This document shows positions 26,601 to 38,700 of a DNA stretch of 64,000 nucleotides, piece by piece. Made by a program: the position numbers and the translations under genes. How positions within the stretch are numbered: the stretch's first letter is position 1; each line of letters opens with the position of its first letter. The stretch covers positions 124,001-188,000 of IMG/VR virus record IMGVR_UViG_3300042453_001086; one strand, given 5' to 3'. The DNA is from a virus. The notes beneath the pieces were generated by a model, which saw only the letters and a list, made by a program, of their open reading frames with translations, ran no database searches and was not told the DNA's origin.

Positions 26601-27276
26601 AATCGACTCCCGTAAAATTTCCAAACTTTCTCATTAATCGCATTTTAATATTCAAAATATCATTATAAGCATCCGAACCAATCTTTTCTAAGATATCTAA
26701 AGAATATTTAGACCACATAAAATAATAATCAGCCATCATATTTCGAATATCAATATCAGAAATACAAGATTCCACCCACAAAACACAAACTTTTCTAATA
26801 CCAGATTTAACTGGATTAATTTTGTGCTTGACACCAGTTGGATATATTAAACATTGTCCAGATTTTAACTTGTACGAATATTCTTGATTTCCTATAGTAA
26901 GTTGAAGTTCTCCACCTTCATATTCTTCTGGATCATTTAAAAATATAGTTACACTACAATCGGTTCTACCTCCGTTTTCCATACTATAGTCATCAACATG
27001 AGAGTTATAGTACATTCCAGATTCATATTTTGCAAATAAAACACCAGAATATTGTTTTGCTGTTGTAATATTTAAAAATGTTTCTGATTTATTTAACTTT
27101 TTTACTACATACTGCTGAAGTTTAGACCATTCATATCCTTTGGATATTTCTAGATTATTTTTTAGGTCTTTTACAATACCACCAGATGTTTTTCCTTCAC
27201 GAAAATCAGCAGAATCAAATAAATCATTTACATATTTCAAATCTTCACCATCCAAAAGATCAATAACATAAATCAT
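26590..27276 (-). CDS. PKHD-type 2-oxoglutarate/Fe(II) oxygenase
   Basis: 228 residues. PiuC/prolyl-4-hydroxylase-type core: metal ligands in 'YNSHVDDYS' (HxD), then 'VTIFLNDPEEYEGGELQL', then the distal His in 'YPTGVKHKINPV' followed by the 2-oxoglutarate-binding Arg (SGIRKVCVLW). Spaced eight bases from the tail-fibre chaperone gene. Family enzymes hydroxylate prolines or other side chains, so modification of fibre proteins is an attractive inference from position. Confidence 0.85.
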   Translation of the reverse strand: MIYVIDLLDGEDLKYVNDLFDSADFREGKTSGGIVKDLKNNLEISKGYEWSKLQQYVVKKLNKSETFLNITTAKQYSGVLFAKYESGMYYNSHVDDYSMENGGRTDCSVTIFLNDPEEYEGGELQLTIGNQEYSYKLKSGQCLIYPTGVKHKINPVKSGIRKVCVLWVESCISDIDIRNMMADYYFMWSKYSLDILEKIGSDAYNDILNIKMRLMRKFGNFTGVDYGK

Positions 27277-27284
27277 AATATTTT

Positions 27285-28208
27285 CTATCCCATTTCTGCT
27301 TTTTGTATCATTTCGTCCAAACTAGACACTGGTTCTTTATTGACAACGTTTATTTCTATAGATAATGAAGGATCTATTCTTTCTAATCTACTATTAATAT
27401 CATCCAATATTGTTTGATATTGATCAAAAGTCATTTGAGTTACATCAATATCTTTAAGTATTTCAGAATCAATACTGATTGATGGCATCTTTAAAGTAGA
27501 TATTAACGCATTTACTCGGGTATTTATCTCAAGGGTAACATAATAGATAAAGTGTGATGAATCAGTTAAATATTCATCGATTGTTATTTGTGGTGATTTT
27601 TCCAAAACTATTTTTGGATCTGCAGGAAAAAATACTTTAGAAAAGTTAGATTCTTGCCATTCTTTAGTTTCTGGCATATCTCTCAAATATTGTCTATATT
27701 TGATCCACATCATCCTCTCTCTTTCATCCATATTCAAAGAAACATCAGATAGCTGCGTCCAATCTGAATCTATTAAAGCAACTCTTCTCTTAGAAAGAAA
27801 ATCTACAGTTATGTAATCGAACTGATTTTTTATTTGTTGTCTTAAAATATCTTTTTGCTGCCTTAGTTGTTGTATTCTAACTTCTTCAAAATATTTGGCA
27901 ATAATTTCATATAGTTCTTTTGCCTGAAGTTTACTTAAAACATTAAACTCATAAACATATTTCATATTTTGTTTATGAGTATAACTATAAATATCTTTTT
28001 CGCGCTCACAAAAATACGATCCATCCTCAAAGAAGGTAAAGTACACCAATCTATCCTTTTCATTCCACCACACAGAAGGTAGTGTGGTTGTCAAGTTATT
28101 AATGTCTTCTTCAGTTAAGGTTACTATTTGTGTTCTATAGTAAATTTGCGACGAAGACAAAATAAACTGAAGTATTGGTTCTGGAGCAATGATTTCTGAT
28201 ATTGTCAT
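27285..28208 (-). CDS. Tail-fibre assembly chaperone-like protein
   Basis: 307 residues. Residues about 142-176 (LIDSDWTQLSDVSLNMDERERMMWIKYRQYLRDMPE) match the phage tail assembly chaperone motif (SDWTQL.D..L.....W..YRQ.LRD.P) seen in gp38-type fibre chaperones. A coiled region precedes it (LRQQKDILRQQIKNQ). It lies between two oxygenases and next to the collar-fibre genes, which fits assisting fibre folding. The C-terminal third is unassigned. Confidence 0.75.
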   Translation of the reverse strand: MTISEIIAPEPILQFILSSSQIYYRTQIVTLTEEDINNLTTTLPSVWWNEKDRLVYFTFFEDGSYFCEREKDIYSYTHKQNMKYVYEFNVLSKLQAKELYEIIAKYFEEVRIQQLRQQKDILRQQIKNQFDYITVDFLSKRRVALIDSDWTQLSDVSLNMDERERMMWIKYRQYLRDMPETKEWQESNFSKVFFPADPKIVLEKSPQITIDEYLTDSSHFIYYVTLEINTRVNALISTLKMPSISIDSEILKDIDVTQMTFDQYQTILDDINSRLERIDPSLSIEINVVNKEPVSSLDEMIQKAEMG

Positions 28209-28212
28209 TGTA

Positions 28213-28878
28213 TTAAAAGATATTTGAATGAATATACCAACCTGTTAAAATATATTTATTTTGACTATATACTGTCAATCCTCTATGGACATGGGTAAAT
28301 GACGCTGGCCAGATTATACAAGTACCTACACTAGGTTTGATCCTTAACTTTTGGTGAAAAAACTCTGTTTCTCCTTCGCCATCTGGCATATCATTTAGAT
28401 ATATCATCCACGTTAAAACTCTCGAACAATGCATCCACCCAGAATCTTCACTATGCCAAATATGATATCCACCCAAGGGTTCTGTTTTTTGCATTTTAAC
28501 ATCAGTAGAAATCATTTTATATTGAGTCTTTAACTGCCCATAATGATTTATATAATCTAAAAAACAAGATTGTAAATATTGATTACATGTATATGTAAGT
28601 TGTCTATCGGAATAGTTTAATAAAATACTGGTATCACTCCTACCCAGGTTACCAAGTGTATTGAACTGCTCGTCCCCTTTCATTATAGATGGTTGATCTG
28701 TATCAGAAGATTCTCCTTTTATAGAAAAACTATTAGTAGAAGTTTCTAAAATATTTTCAAAATAATCAATGTATTTTTTACACAAAGATTTTGGCATATG
28801 GTTTTTCCAAACACCAATAAAATCGGTAAACTCACCATTCATTAATTCTAATGGTTTTATGGGTACGATTCCACTCAT
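28213..28878 (-). CDS. 2-oxoglutarate/Fe(II) oxygenase
   Basis: 221 residues. 'GGYHIWHSEDSGW' gives the first metal-binding motif (H.x.D/E type), 'RVLTWMIYLNDMPDGEGETEFF' the following strand, and 'ASFTHVHRGLTVYSQNKYILTGW' the distal His and substrate-binding region. This is a P4Hc-like oxygenase distinct from 26590-27276. It is next to the collar-fibre genes; substrate unknown. Confidence 0.8.
   Translation of the reverse strand: MSGIVPIKPLELMNGEFTDFIGVWKNHMPKSLCKKYIDYFENILETSTNSFSIKGESSDTDQPSIMKGDEQFNTLGNLGRSDTSILLNYSDRQLTYTCNQYLQSCFLDYINHYGQLKTQYKMISTDVKMQKTEPLGGYHIWHSEDSGWMHCSRVLTWMIYLNDMPDGEGETEFFHQKLRIKPSVGTCIIWPASFTHVHRGLTVYSQNKYILTGWYIHSNIF
28253..28260 (-). promoter_or_regulatory. 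T4-type late promoter candidate
   Basis: AATAAATA on the minus strand about 45 bases upstream of the ATG at 28208, inside the end of the oxygenase gene. Fits the (T/C/A)ATAAATA late -10 element that T4-like phages read with gp55/gp33. Confidence 0.45.
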
Positions 28879-28884
28879 AATGTT

Positions 28885-30765
28885 TCAAAATGCTTTAATA
28901 AGGTATTTAGCTCTAAAATATGGAGTAAGTAATGTTATAGGTTCAGCAGCTTGCAATCTAACATCAATGGAGTTATCAAAAACTGTTCTGGAAGAATCTG
29001 ATAAAGTTACAATAGAAGGATTCACATTATTTCCTATGTCAGTAACAACATTTATAGTCTTTGATATTGAGTCACCCACACTATTATTTGTAGTAACAGA
29101 TTCTGTGGCAGCTGCCCCTCTACGCAATCCGTCACCTGTTGCTTGAGTTATGGTTAACGGATTTGTTGTCCAGTTTACATTTAATCTATTATTTGATCCA
29201 TTTCCTGTTCCATAAGTAGATAATCCTTCTGGAACAACTTCTCCTATGTTAGGCGTATTCCAGTATACCATATGAGAATGCCTTTGTAAAGGTACTGCTG
29301 AAGTTGCACTGGTATAATCAAAACTATCACCACCACTACCCAATAGACCAACTTTGGCGATTCCAAAACTATCATATACGTTTTGTGGTGGATTTTGATC
29401 ACCATCTGTGCCAGCGCCAGAAAGTTCCTGTGCTGGACTTCCATCCCAAAACCCTGTTCCAGTAGAAGGATTCACATTTTGTGTTAAAGTAACCTGCAAG
29501 TTATTTACTCTATTCGCAGCAGGAATCGTAAATGTAAACTCTTTCCATGCAGCAATATATGCATCATAAGATTCAAATCCATCATTATTATTAGAAGTTC
29601 CAGATTCAGATTTAGTTGGATTATAAAAAACCCAAGAAGATTCTAAAAGAATGGAACTAGCACCACCACCAAATGATATTTTTAAACTATCGAACTGACT
29701 ATTTACTCTTTCCCCACCATTTGCATCATTACCTCCTATAGCCAATATAACAAAAGTATCTGCATTTGCAGCATTTAATCTAAAAGTTGCCGATCTGTTC
29801 TGAACAAAAGGTCCAGTATCTCCACCAAATGCCAAATAACTACTTCCAGCATTTCCACCTGGATTCGAAAATCCATTTGTTTCGCTTGTTCCTGGTCCGT
29901 AAGATCTCACAACAGTTCCTGGTCCTAAAGTGAGTGTATTTCCACCCGAAGGCAAAGCATCAACTGGTTGGTAAAAGAAGAAATCGCCAAACCCATCTGC
30001 ATTTCCTGGCCATGGCCTCCTAGTTCTATTGAAACTCAAAACCGATCCTTGCGCTTCTTGCACAAATGGATCTTTAGGATCTTGAGGAGCTCCGTGAGCT
30101 GTGCGATTTCCAACGTCAACGGTTGTAGTATCATGTGTATGTAAAGGAACACCAGATACAGAAGCATCTCTAACAGGACCAACACCAAAGCTAACAGTTC
30201 CTGTTAATACTGGTTCCGCTACCACAACAACACTAGAAAATCCCTGAGATCTGAATGTACCCAAACTAAATGTATCAACTGCATTACCACCAATACTCAC
30301 TGGACTACTAGGAGTTCCTGAAGTTATTTCACTTCCTTCAGGCAGTTGTCTTACTGTCGAAAGAGTATATAATCCACCAGTAGATCCAGCTTCATCTGAA
30401 GTTCCATTCCCAGTAAGACCTAAAGCATTTCTAGTTGGAGTTAGAGTTAAACTTCCTCCTCTATTTCCATCTAACGCACCAGTTCCACATACTTTTTTAG
30501 ATCTATAATCAGGAAGCCTAAACGTAGTAACACCATCCCCACCATAGGTAGTTCCTATAACAGAATATAAAGCTCTATACTCAGAAATATTTAAAGTTCT
30601 TCCGTCACATTCCAACCACCCAGGATAATCTCTAGAGATTTGCCAATTTGATGCTTCTATTGATTCGGTATTGGATGAAGTATAATCATCTGGACGAACA
30701 ACCGTCATTACAGATCCAATGGCGGCTCCATTTTTTGATAGCTGTTTGTTATATTTTACTGGCAT
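28885..30765 (-). CDS. Collar-domain tail-fibre protein 1
   Basis: 626 residues, the longest of three tandem collar proteins. An N-terminal phage collar domain (residues about 15-100): 'GWLECDGRTLNISEYRALYSVIGTTYGG...FRLPDYRSKKV'. The middle is Gly/Ser/Thr/Asn-rich and beta-structured; the end is 'FRAKYLIKAF', similar to the ends of the other two. Such proteins form short tail fibres (T4 gp12-type) that contact the host surface. The receptor is not predictable. Confidence 0.8.
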   Translation of the reverse strand: MPVKYNKQLSKNGAAIGSVMTVVRPDDYTSSNTESIEASNWQISRDYPGWLECDGRTLNISEYRALYSVIGTTYGGDGVTTFRLPDYRSKKVCGTGALDGNRGGSLTLTPTRNALGLTGNGTSDEAGSTGGLYTLSTVRQLPEGSEITSGTPSSPVSIGGNAVDTFSLGTFRSQGFSSVVVVAEPVLTGTVSFGVGPVRDASVSGVPLHTHDTTTVDVGNRTAHGAPQDPKDPFVQEAQGSVLSFNRTRRPWPGNADGFGDFFFYQPVDALPSGGNTLTLGPGTVVRSYGPGTSETNGFSNPGGNAGSSYLAFGGDTGPFVQNRSATFRLNAANADTFVILAIGGNDANGGERVNSQFDSLKISFGGGASSILLESSWVFYNPTKSESGTSNNNDGFESYDAYIAAWKEFTFTIPAANRVNNLQVTLTQNVNPSTGTGFWDGSPAQELSGAGTDGDQNPPQNVYDSFGIAKVGLLGSGGDSFDYTSATSAVPLQRHSHMVYWNTPNIGEVVPEGLSTYGTGNGSNNRLNVNWTTNPLTITQATGDGLRRGAAATESVTTNNSVGDSISKTINVVTDIGNNVNPSIVTLSDSSRTVFDNSIDVRLQAAEPITLLTPYFRAKYLIKAF

Positions 30766-30767
30766 GA

Positions 30768-31673
30768 TTAATACTTTATTAAATATTCTACTAAAATAAA
30801 GGCATGATTTATATCATTAAATGCCGTAGTATTTTCAGAAGCTAAATTTACTGTTGTTGTTATTGGTTCTATCGAAATATTATTTACTACAGGAATATTC
30901 ACAGAAATGTCTTTAGTTGGGTTTGTTCTAGACAACGAATGAAAATGTTGAGTACTGGAGACACTGCCCGCAACACCAACATTTACAGTCTCAAACTCAA
31001 CAACATTAACCCATTCTTCTTGTGGTTCAATATCTCCACCTCTCCTACGATTTCCAACTGCTAGATTTTCAAATCTTGGTGTTTCTTCTTTCAATCTAGC
31101 TGCATTCACATAATGTCCGTGAGCTAATATTTGTTCATCAGTAAAAGTTCCTGGAGCACTTATAGACTCCATAGACATTGCATAGTTACCAGAAATAGGA
31201 ATATTTGTCAGTGGTAAAGTAAAATTTCCACTATATGCAACAGAAATAGAGTTACCCTGATTTAAGTTTAAAGATACTCCAATACCTACTTTTTCGGTTT
31301 CTGTGCCAGGACTATTTGGATTTGCGGATGTTGCGTCTAAAAATAATCCAGTATTCGAAGAAAATGCTGTTATATATTTACTACCCAAATCAGGAAGTTG
31401 TATTTCTCCACCATTTCCTTGTTCATCTGCTTCATCTAATGTAGTATTAGGTTTTCTGTAAATACAATCACTGCCAACACCAATAACTTCCGCTAATCTT
31501 CTATATCTATCAGCAGGAAGAATTGAACCATCGCATCTGAGGTATCCAGCTGGAACGAATGTAGTCCAATCTGTTCCCGAAGGATCTTTCCCAGATAAAG
31601 TTCGAGGAAAAGGAAAAATAGTTCCCGTTGCCCCACCATATTTTCCTTTTTCAAAACTGTAATATTTTGGCAT
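30768..31673 (-). CDS. Collar-domain tail-fibre protein 2
   Basis: 301 residues. Collar domain at residues about 12-105 with an insertion: 'AGYLRCDGSILPADRYRRLAEVIGVG' and 'GGEIQLPDLGSKYI'. Body beta-rich with 'HGHYVNAARL' and 'STQHFHSLSR' (histidine pairs as in metal-bound collar fibres). Ends 'FILVEYLIKY'. Two bases separate it from protein 1, so they are co-transcribed. Confidence 0.8.
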   Translation of the reverse strand: MPKYYSFEKGKYGGATGTIFPFPRTLSGKDPSGTDWTTFVPAGYLRCDGSILPADRYRRLAEVIGVGSDCIYRKPNTTLDEADEQGNGGEIQLPDLGSKYITAFSSNTGLFLDATSANPNSPGTETEKVGIGVSLNLNQGNSISVAYSGNFTLPLTNIPISGNYAMSMESISAPGTFTDEQILAHGHYVNAARLKEETPRFENLAVGNRRRGGDIEPQEEWVNVVEFETVNVGVAGSVSSTQHFHSLSRTNPTKDISVNIPVVNNISIEPITTTVNLASENTTAFNDINHAFILVEYLIKY

Positions 31674-31681
31674 TTTTAGTA

Positions 31682-32794
31682 TTAATATGCTTTTATAATG
31701 TACATCATTTGAATAGAAGGAGTAGAAACATTTGCTTCTATTGTCATAACTTCAGTGGTATCAGTATTTATAGGTGTTATAGTAGTCGAAATATTATTTA
31801 TTGTGACAACCTGTTTTGTAGCTACATTTCCAGTATTTATAGAATATTGCACATCTATATGACCATGACCAGACATAGATCCGTTGGCAAAATTAGCAAT
31901 ATTTGTAGAGAGAGTAGTGCCATATATTCCCTGAAAACTATTGCCGCATTCATTGGTATTTCTGCAACCAGTACCATTAACATTATACAAAACAGTATCA
32001 TCACTTTCCAACAAGTAGTTTCTGGTTGGAGTATCTACTCTACGCATATTATAACCATTAGTTCCATATGGAACTCTACCAGCTCCAACATGCGCTCCGC
32101 CATCATAACTAGGCACACAAAAATCATCTTCACTATTATCTGCGTTACTTGTACGCCAATATTCAAAATCGGCACATTCATCACTACAAAATCCAGGACA
32201 TTGAAAAAGAGGAGTTCCATTAGTAAGTTCATTCCCCTGGCAATCTTCTTGCCTCATATTTCTAGGTTTAACACTAGTAAGCACCGCAGAGTGAGTATGC
32301 GATGCTAAATGAGCATCCCCCAATCTTCTTTCAACAAACCCAAAGCTATCGGCATAAGAAGATTGATTAATATTATGTCCAGTTGCAGTAGCTCTCAATG
32401 TAGTAGCATTTGCATTGTTAAATGTAACAAACAAATCAATATTTGATGATTGAGTTACAATATTTTGGTTTGCGATGTCATTATTAGTGCCCAAAAAAGA
32501 GGAAAAATTACCAGTATATCCCAGTTCTGTAGAATGCGAGGGGTGATAATCTGTTAATGATCTTCCCGTTATAGAAGGCAGAGTAAAATTTCCATCTGCT
32601 TGACTACCACCATATCTATTTCCTATCACATCATATAAATCTGGATATTCTGATATTCTATAAGTTCTTCCTCCCACACAAGGCAACCATCCCTTTGGTA
32701 TACCTCCAGAACCACTTATCTGTCCTGACCATGGGATGATAGTTCCCACAGCCATACCTTTCATAGTTCGTAAGGCGTTATAGTTAACTGTCAT
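31682..32794 (-). CDS. Collar-domain tail-fibre protein 3
   Basis: 370 residues. Collar domain at residues about 14-90: 'KGWLPCVGGRTYRISEYPDLYDVIGNRYGG...FTLPSITGRSL'. Further 'DAHLASHTHSAVLT' and 'SGHGHIDVQY' give the HxH-type pairs that bind metal in gp12-like fibres. Cys-rich loop (CQGNELTNGTPLFQCPGFCSDECADF). Ends 'MMYIIKAY'. Confidence 0.8.
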   Translation of the reverse strand: MTVNYNALRTMKGMAVGTIIPWSGQISGSGGIPKGWLPCVGGRTYRISEYPDLYDVIGNRYGGSQADGNFTLPSITGRSLTDYHPSHSTELGYTGNFSSFLGTNNDIANQNIVTQSSNIDLFVTFNNANATTLRATATGHNINQSSYADSFGFVERRLGDAHLASHTHSAVLTSVKPRNMRQEDCQGNELTNGTPLFQCPGFCSDECADFEYWRTSNADNSEDDFCVPSYDGGAHVGAGRVPYGTNGYNMRRVDTPTRNYLLESDDTVLYNVNGTGCRNTNECGNSFQGIYGTTLSTNIANFANGSMSGHGHIDVQYSINTGNVATKQVVTINNISTTITPINTDTTEVMTIEANVSTPSIQMMYIIKAY

Positions 32795-32795
32795 T

Positions 32796-35700
32796 TTAGA
32801 TCTCCATTAACCACCATCCTTGGAATGTGGTGCTAGCACCAGAATCTGGTCCACAATATATTAACCCAAACCCAGCATTTGGAGTATTAATGATAAGTTC
32901 TCCTCCAGATGAATATACCTGGCCAGAAGGCATACCTATATTTGATCCAGTAGAATCACCCATTATTTTAATACTATTTCTAGCTCTTATAACCAGTTGA
33001 CAAGTATTACTTATTTTTCCACCTGTATCGACTATTCTAATCATATCACCACTCTTAGCTGCTGGGATACTACCAACCGCAGAAGTTCCAGGAAGCATCA
33101 AAATAAGTTGAGTATTTGGAGAACCAGACGTTTGTACAAAATAATTGCAGTTTGATCTGAGATTTTCCTCTGAAGTGTTATTAATAGCATTTTGTGTGTT
33201 ACTATCATTTTGTATAAAGATCCATTTTCTACCACCAGTAGAAGTAAAGTATTCATCAATTCCACCAAGATCAATAGATCCCGAATCATTTACAGCAAAT
33301 CGTTTTGTTCCATTAAAATTAACAACAAAATCACCACCATTAACAGTTAAATCACCAGTTACAGTTAAGTTATCAGCAAAAGTAGCATCATTATTATTTA
33401 ATGTAAGAACTGTCGTTCCTCCACTTGATTTAATATCATTACCAGTAACTGTTAAATCTCCCTTAACTTCTACATTCGCTCCACTTAACTCTAACGCATC
33501 TGCAGAACTAGACTTAATAGTATTACCATTAACAGTTAAATCTCCAAAAATATATGTATCACCTGTCGATGCCTTGACATCGAATCTAGTAGTTCCACCT
33601 ACTTGCAGATCAATCAGATCAGAAGAAGCGTTGGAAGAAGTATTAGTTACATTTAACTTAATGCCAGTGAAAGTAGTTGCAGAACTATTCCAAGTAGCAG
33701 TAGCACTTAAAGCGGAAACATTAGTTGTTAGGGTTCCTTGTGTAATAGTGGTAGCACCATTACACATATCTACACTGAATGTTTCTCCAGTGGTGTTGCT
33801 TAACTTAAACTTCCTAGCATCTCCAGTGGAAACACATGATCCAACAAAGTTTAATGGACCATAAACTGTCAATCCACCAAGAGATGTAGCATCGCTAACT
33901 ACCGTAGCACCAGTCGTGGAATCAACCTCAAACTTGGTAGAACCAGCACCATTGGTAATGATAAGTTTTTGTGCGGTGGCACCCGTTGATGTTCCGATCT
34001 TAACAGCCTCACCAGAAGTTCCAGTACTGTTTCTATCAACAAAGATATAATCGCCAGATGCTAATGATCCACCAAACTCAGCGAGACTGAATACATCAGT
34101 GGTTCCAGCGCCGTCTGTATTTGCTGTCAACCAAGTTGCATCTAGAGCTACGTTAACTTTTCTGGTAGTTGTATTATCAGGATGATTTGTTTTCTGTGGT
34201 AAGAAAGTACCATATGGTTGTCTCTCAACAATAATATAATATGGAGCAGTCGTTGTTCTTCTTAATCCACCAACAGCAACCTTAACGATTTCTGGGTGTA
34301 CACCAGAAGCAACTGTACTATCAATAAGAATATCATCTCCTTCAGCATATGTTGGAGCAGATACAAGTGGTAAATAATACTCATTTCCAGTTAATGCGAC
34401 CAGGGCACTTCCATCATTTGCGGTGTATGTACCAATGGCATTTTGAAAGAACGTGCCTCCCCATGGACCAGCACCTGCCGTATCGACAGTATTATTAAAT
34501 CCACTTAGAACAGTGACTAGATCAATATTTTTATCTAAAGGAGCGCCAGTTGGGAATCCAGTGTGAGAAGCGATAGTAGAACCAAGAGATGCTCTGGTTC
34601 CATTGAATGAGAATGCAGCGGTTCCACCGTCTAATGTAATATTGCCTTTACTTAAAATGGACGCATCAACTGTTAAACTATTTCTAATAGTTGTAGTTCC
34701 GCCCTGTCCGCCGATATTAAGTTCAGAAGCATTTAATCCGAAAGAAATAGTGGAAGCGGATCCAGAGGTCGAGAAGAAGTTTACAGATCCAGCATTGGTT
34801 CCAAGAGTTACGGTATCAGTGATAAGTTTATTAACACCAATCTGCATATCACCCCAGAACTTAGCAGACTTAGTTTTAACTTCTAAGAAACTGTTGGATT
34901 CATTGGCATTGTAAGCACCACCAAGAGTAATCTTGGACGATGTTGCAGAAGCAGATGGATTACCAACGTCAAATGTTAGATTTGCAGCACCAGCAGCGAT
35001 GTTAATATCGTGAGTGCCAGTTCCAACATTTCCGATATTGATAGTTTGTGTTACTGCAGCATTACCAATATTGATTGTCTGAGTAGATGTTGTTGTATTT
35101 GCAATATTGAGAGTAGTTGCTCTCGCTGCAAAGTTTACAGTTGAAGCATAACTACCAATATTAAGAGTACCTGTGAAAGTAGTATCCTCAACAAAGTTGA
35201 AAGATCCAGTAGTTACAGTAGTAGTAATATCACCACCATTAACCTCAATATCTGCTTGGAATCTGAAGTTTCCAGTAACTCTACCATCACCATCAATAAC
35301 GAGGGATCTATCAAGTTCTGCATTGGTTACATTGATACCAACTCTATTTGTAGCAGTCGATAATCTAAATGTTGCTTCATTACTTGGATTAGCACTATCG
35401 CCACCGATTAAGAATGCATTAGAAACACCATTAAATGTTCTGTTTGTTGGATTAGAGTTTGCAAGGAAGTTATTTGGTGTTACAGATAAAGTTTTACCAC
35501 TGAAGAATGCAGTACCAACAAGATCTAGGTTTGCTCTTGGTGTTGTTTCATCAGAAATAAACGCATTATCATATGCAGAATGATTAGCTCTTGCAATCGT
35601 GTTTACACCTAACTTGTAATCACCTATATTTGAAGTTTCTGTTCTGATTGCTTCAGTTCCAATAATACCCCATTCTTTCCATAATGTATTACTTCTAGAA

Positions 35701-38700
35701 ACTTTAATATTTGGTTGAGTTGTAGTGTTGATAGAGTATGTTTGACTCTCTACGGTGATCTGCTGCCCTTCAGATGGGGTTACATCAAGATAAGTAGCAG
35801 AAGAACTAAATGGATTTCCAACCGTATTCGCAACTCTCCAAATGCCATTAAGTGCTGCGATTGGAGCTTGAGCACCAGTAATCTTGACCTGAGTAGATTC
35901 ATTAATATTGAGTAAAGTATTTGTCCAAGCTGGAGATCCAGTTGTATTCCAGTTCAATCGAATAACATTGCCTGTGCCAAATCCTTGAATACTTGCAATC
36001 TGTGGATTAGTAATACCACTATCGCCAGATTTACTTAATACTGTATAAGTATTAGCAAAAATCCAACCAGCACTACCTGTTACATCTGTTTGCGAACCCT
36101 TGAGTAAAACATCTCCAGAAATAGGGTTGCTAGAACCAAACTTAATAATCTGTGTGGATGGTTGAAGAATATCACCACCAAAAGGTGACGCTTGATCAGG
36201 AGTTTTATTTGTAATATGTGCTCTAAATGTATATCCTTGTTCACCACGAGCATATAGTCTAATCTTAGCTAAATCAATCGTATTCTTTTGAATCTTGATA
36301 TCACCCGTTTTTTGACCCAGAGACGTGACATTTAAATACCCGTCATCATTATTTGGATCAATATTAGTTTTAACTGTGATAGCAGGATCAACAGGACCAC
36401 CAAAATCATCAAGAACTCTTACATTAAAGTAAACAGGCGATGTGAATACACTTGGTTTAGTTCCATCAAAACCTTCTACAGTAATAATATCCTTGAAAGT
36501 AACTGGTACTTCGAAGGTAGTTACCAATGTTCCGATATCTTCATCGCTATCCTCAGATTCAACTAGTTCAGCCGACTCTAAGAAAGTCTCTTCGCCAGTA
36601 ATAGCGTTGATCTTTCTATTACCAATATAGAGGTCACCATTAGAGTTCAAACCAGTGTAGAAGACGATACCAGCGTCTTCGCGCTTAGCTTGAGCATAGA
36701 AGTCCTGAACGTCAGTTAAAACGATCTCCTGACGCGCAGGGAAACCAGTTGAGTAGTTACCAGGACCGAAACCTAGATATTCGAATGTGTGGTTACCAGA
36801 ACGTGCGATAGATGGTCTACGAAGTTCAATGTAAACTTTTCTTTCTGTAGGATACTGAGAATCTCCCGAAATAGAAATCTTTCTAGTCTCAGAACCAGCA
36901 GAAGCAGGTCCAGACTGTGCTTGAATGGTATTATCTCCAGTGAATGAATAGACTCCAGAACCAGAATCTTGCACGAAATCAAGAACCGTTTCTTTTGTTA
37001 AGGAGTTTTTAGAATCGTTTACTGTTACCAATCCATGAATATAGTTATCAGCTGCAGAAATAGTTGCAGGGGGGTCTTTCAAGGTATCGTCAAGTGCTCT
37101 ATACCATTCAGGATCGTTCTTGTAAAACTCAGGATACAGTTTAGAGATAGGTTGCGAGAATCTAAAGTTTCTAAAGTTCTCACCTACACCAGATCCAACT
37201 GGGAATGGTCTAATATCACCACGAACACAAGTTAGGTAGTAAACACCATCTTGCTGATTTGGGATTCTTCTGCGAATCGTATCAACCGAGAAGATGTAAT
37301 AAGTTCCTTCCAGATCTTCAATGTCGGTTACTTCTGCAATAGTATAACTTACGTTGGTAGAATCTTTTACAATATCTCCAGGTGTTAATGTATATACATT
37401 AGCACCTTCAACTGCATACAGATTTCTATTTTTATCTGTTCTACCACCATCAGGTTCGTCCATCATGATTGCAGATACTGAACCTTGCTTAAACGTAGTA
37501 GTAACAAAAGGATCAAAATCTAGAGTTGAGTTTCCAGTTACACCCTTAAGAATGAGATGATATTCGTTTTCATACTTTAAATATGCATGTACATAAGCAG
37601 ATCCAGAGCAAGCACCTTCCCACTCAATAAAGTTATCTTCGTCCAAATCTGTTAAACTTGCTTCAAAAGTACCATCTCCACCTTGAGGAGAAGTAATCTT
37701 CACCGTAGTAAAGATAGTTGTCTTATAAGCAGGATCTACATCATGATCAAATACAGTCAACTCAAGATAGTTAACTCCATTGATAGTTCTTTGTCTTGCT
37801 GACTGAATATTTGCACTAATCTTTGAGTTAGTTTGAATCTTTACAGGATTTAGATATGGATCATAAACTGTATCATCAAATCCAGCAGCATTTAGTTGAG
37901 AATACGTCCACCCAAGTTTTTCGTTGACTTGCTGACCAGCAGAGTTTAAAGCATAGAATGTTGCAAATGGACTTGCGTTACCAGTTGGCTTTAAAAGAAT
38001 CTTTTGGGGTAATAGTTTTCTCTTGGAGTCGGTTCTAATCTTAAACACAAATCCATTCAGAGGATCTCTAACTGTAGTACCTCTATATGCAGGAATGACA
38101 AATCTAAATCTATAAACTCTATCTTGCTTAGATCTTAGATCATTTACTCGTTCATAATAAGAATCCGAAGTTTTAGCATTTGGTCCAACTGCATCGTCAC
38201 TATAATCAGATTGCTTCAATCTAGTGATAAGATTACCAGTTCCAGCATCAGAAACAGTATTCAAATACCATCTTCCTTTTGGAGTATCCGCAGTATCAAC
38301 AGTAGGATTAAACTTCATTGGCGAACGTTTTTTGCTCGCAAACGTATAGAAAGTTGTTCCACTATTTTCAAAGAACTCTACTGGGTTTTCATTTGCAATA
38401 GCATTTTGAGCTGTTAGATAAATCTTGAACTTTTTAGCAGTAGAAGATCCATTAGCGTCATCCAAATATCTAACGTAATACTCAGTAGTATCATTAAATA
38501 AACCAATGTAAGTATTAGCTGGGTTTGGAAGTGTGGAGTTTGCTCCTAAATCACTACCTGTCCTAAAGAACACTTTTTGTAACGTTACTCCAGCATCATT
38601 AACTGGTATATCAAAAATATGTGGAGATTCTGTCAAGAACGTTGTAGAATCAAACAGTGTTGTTTTATATTGATGTAGATCATAGTTAACATCCAGAACA

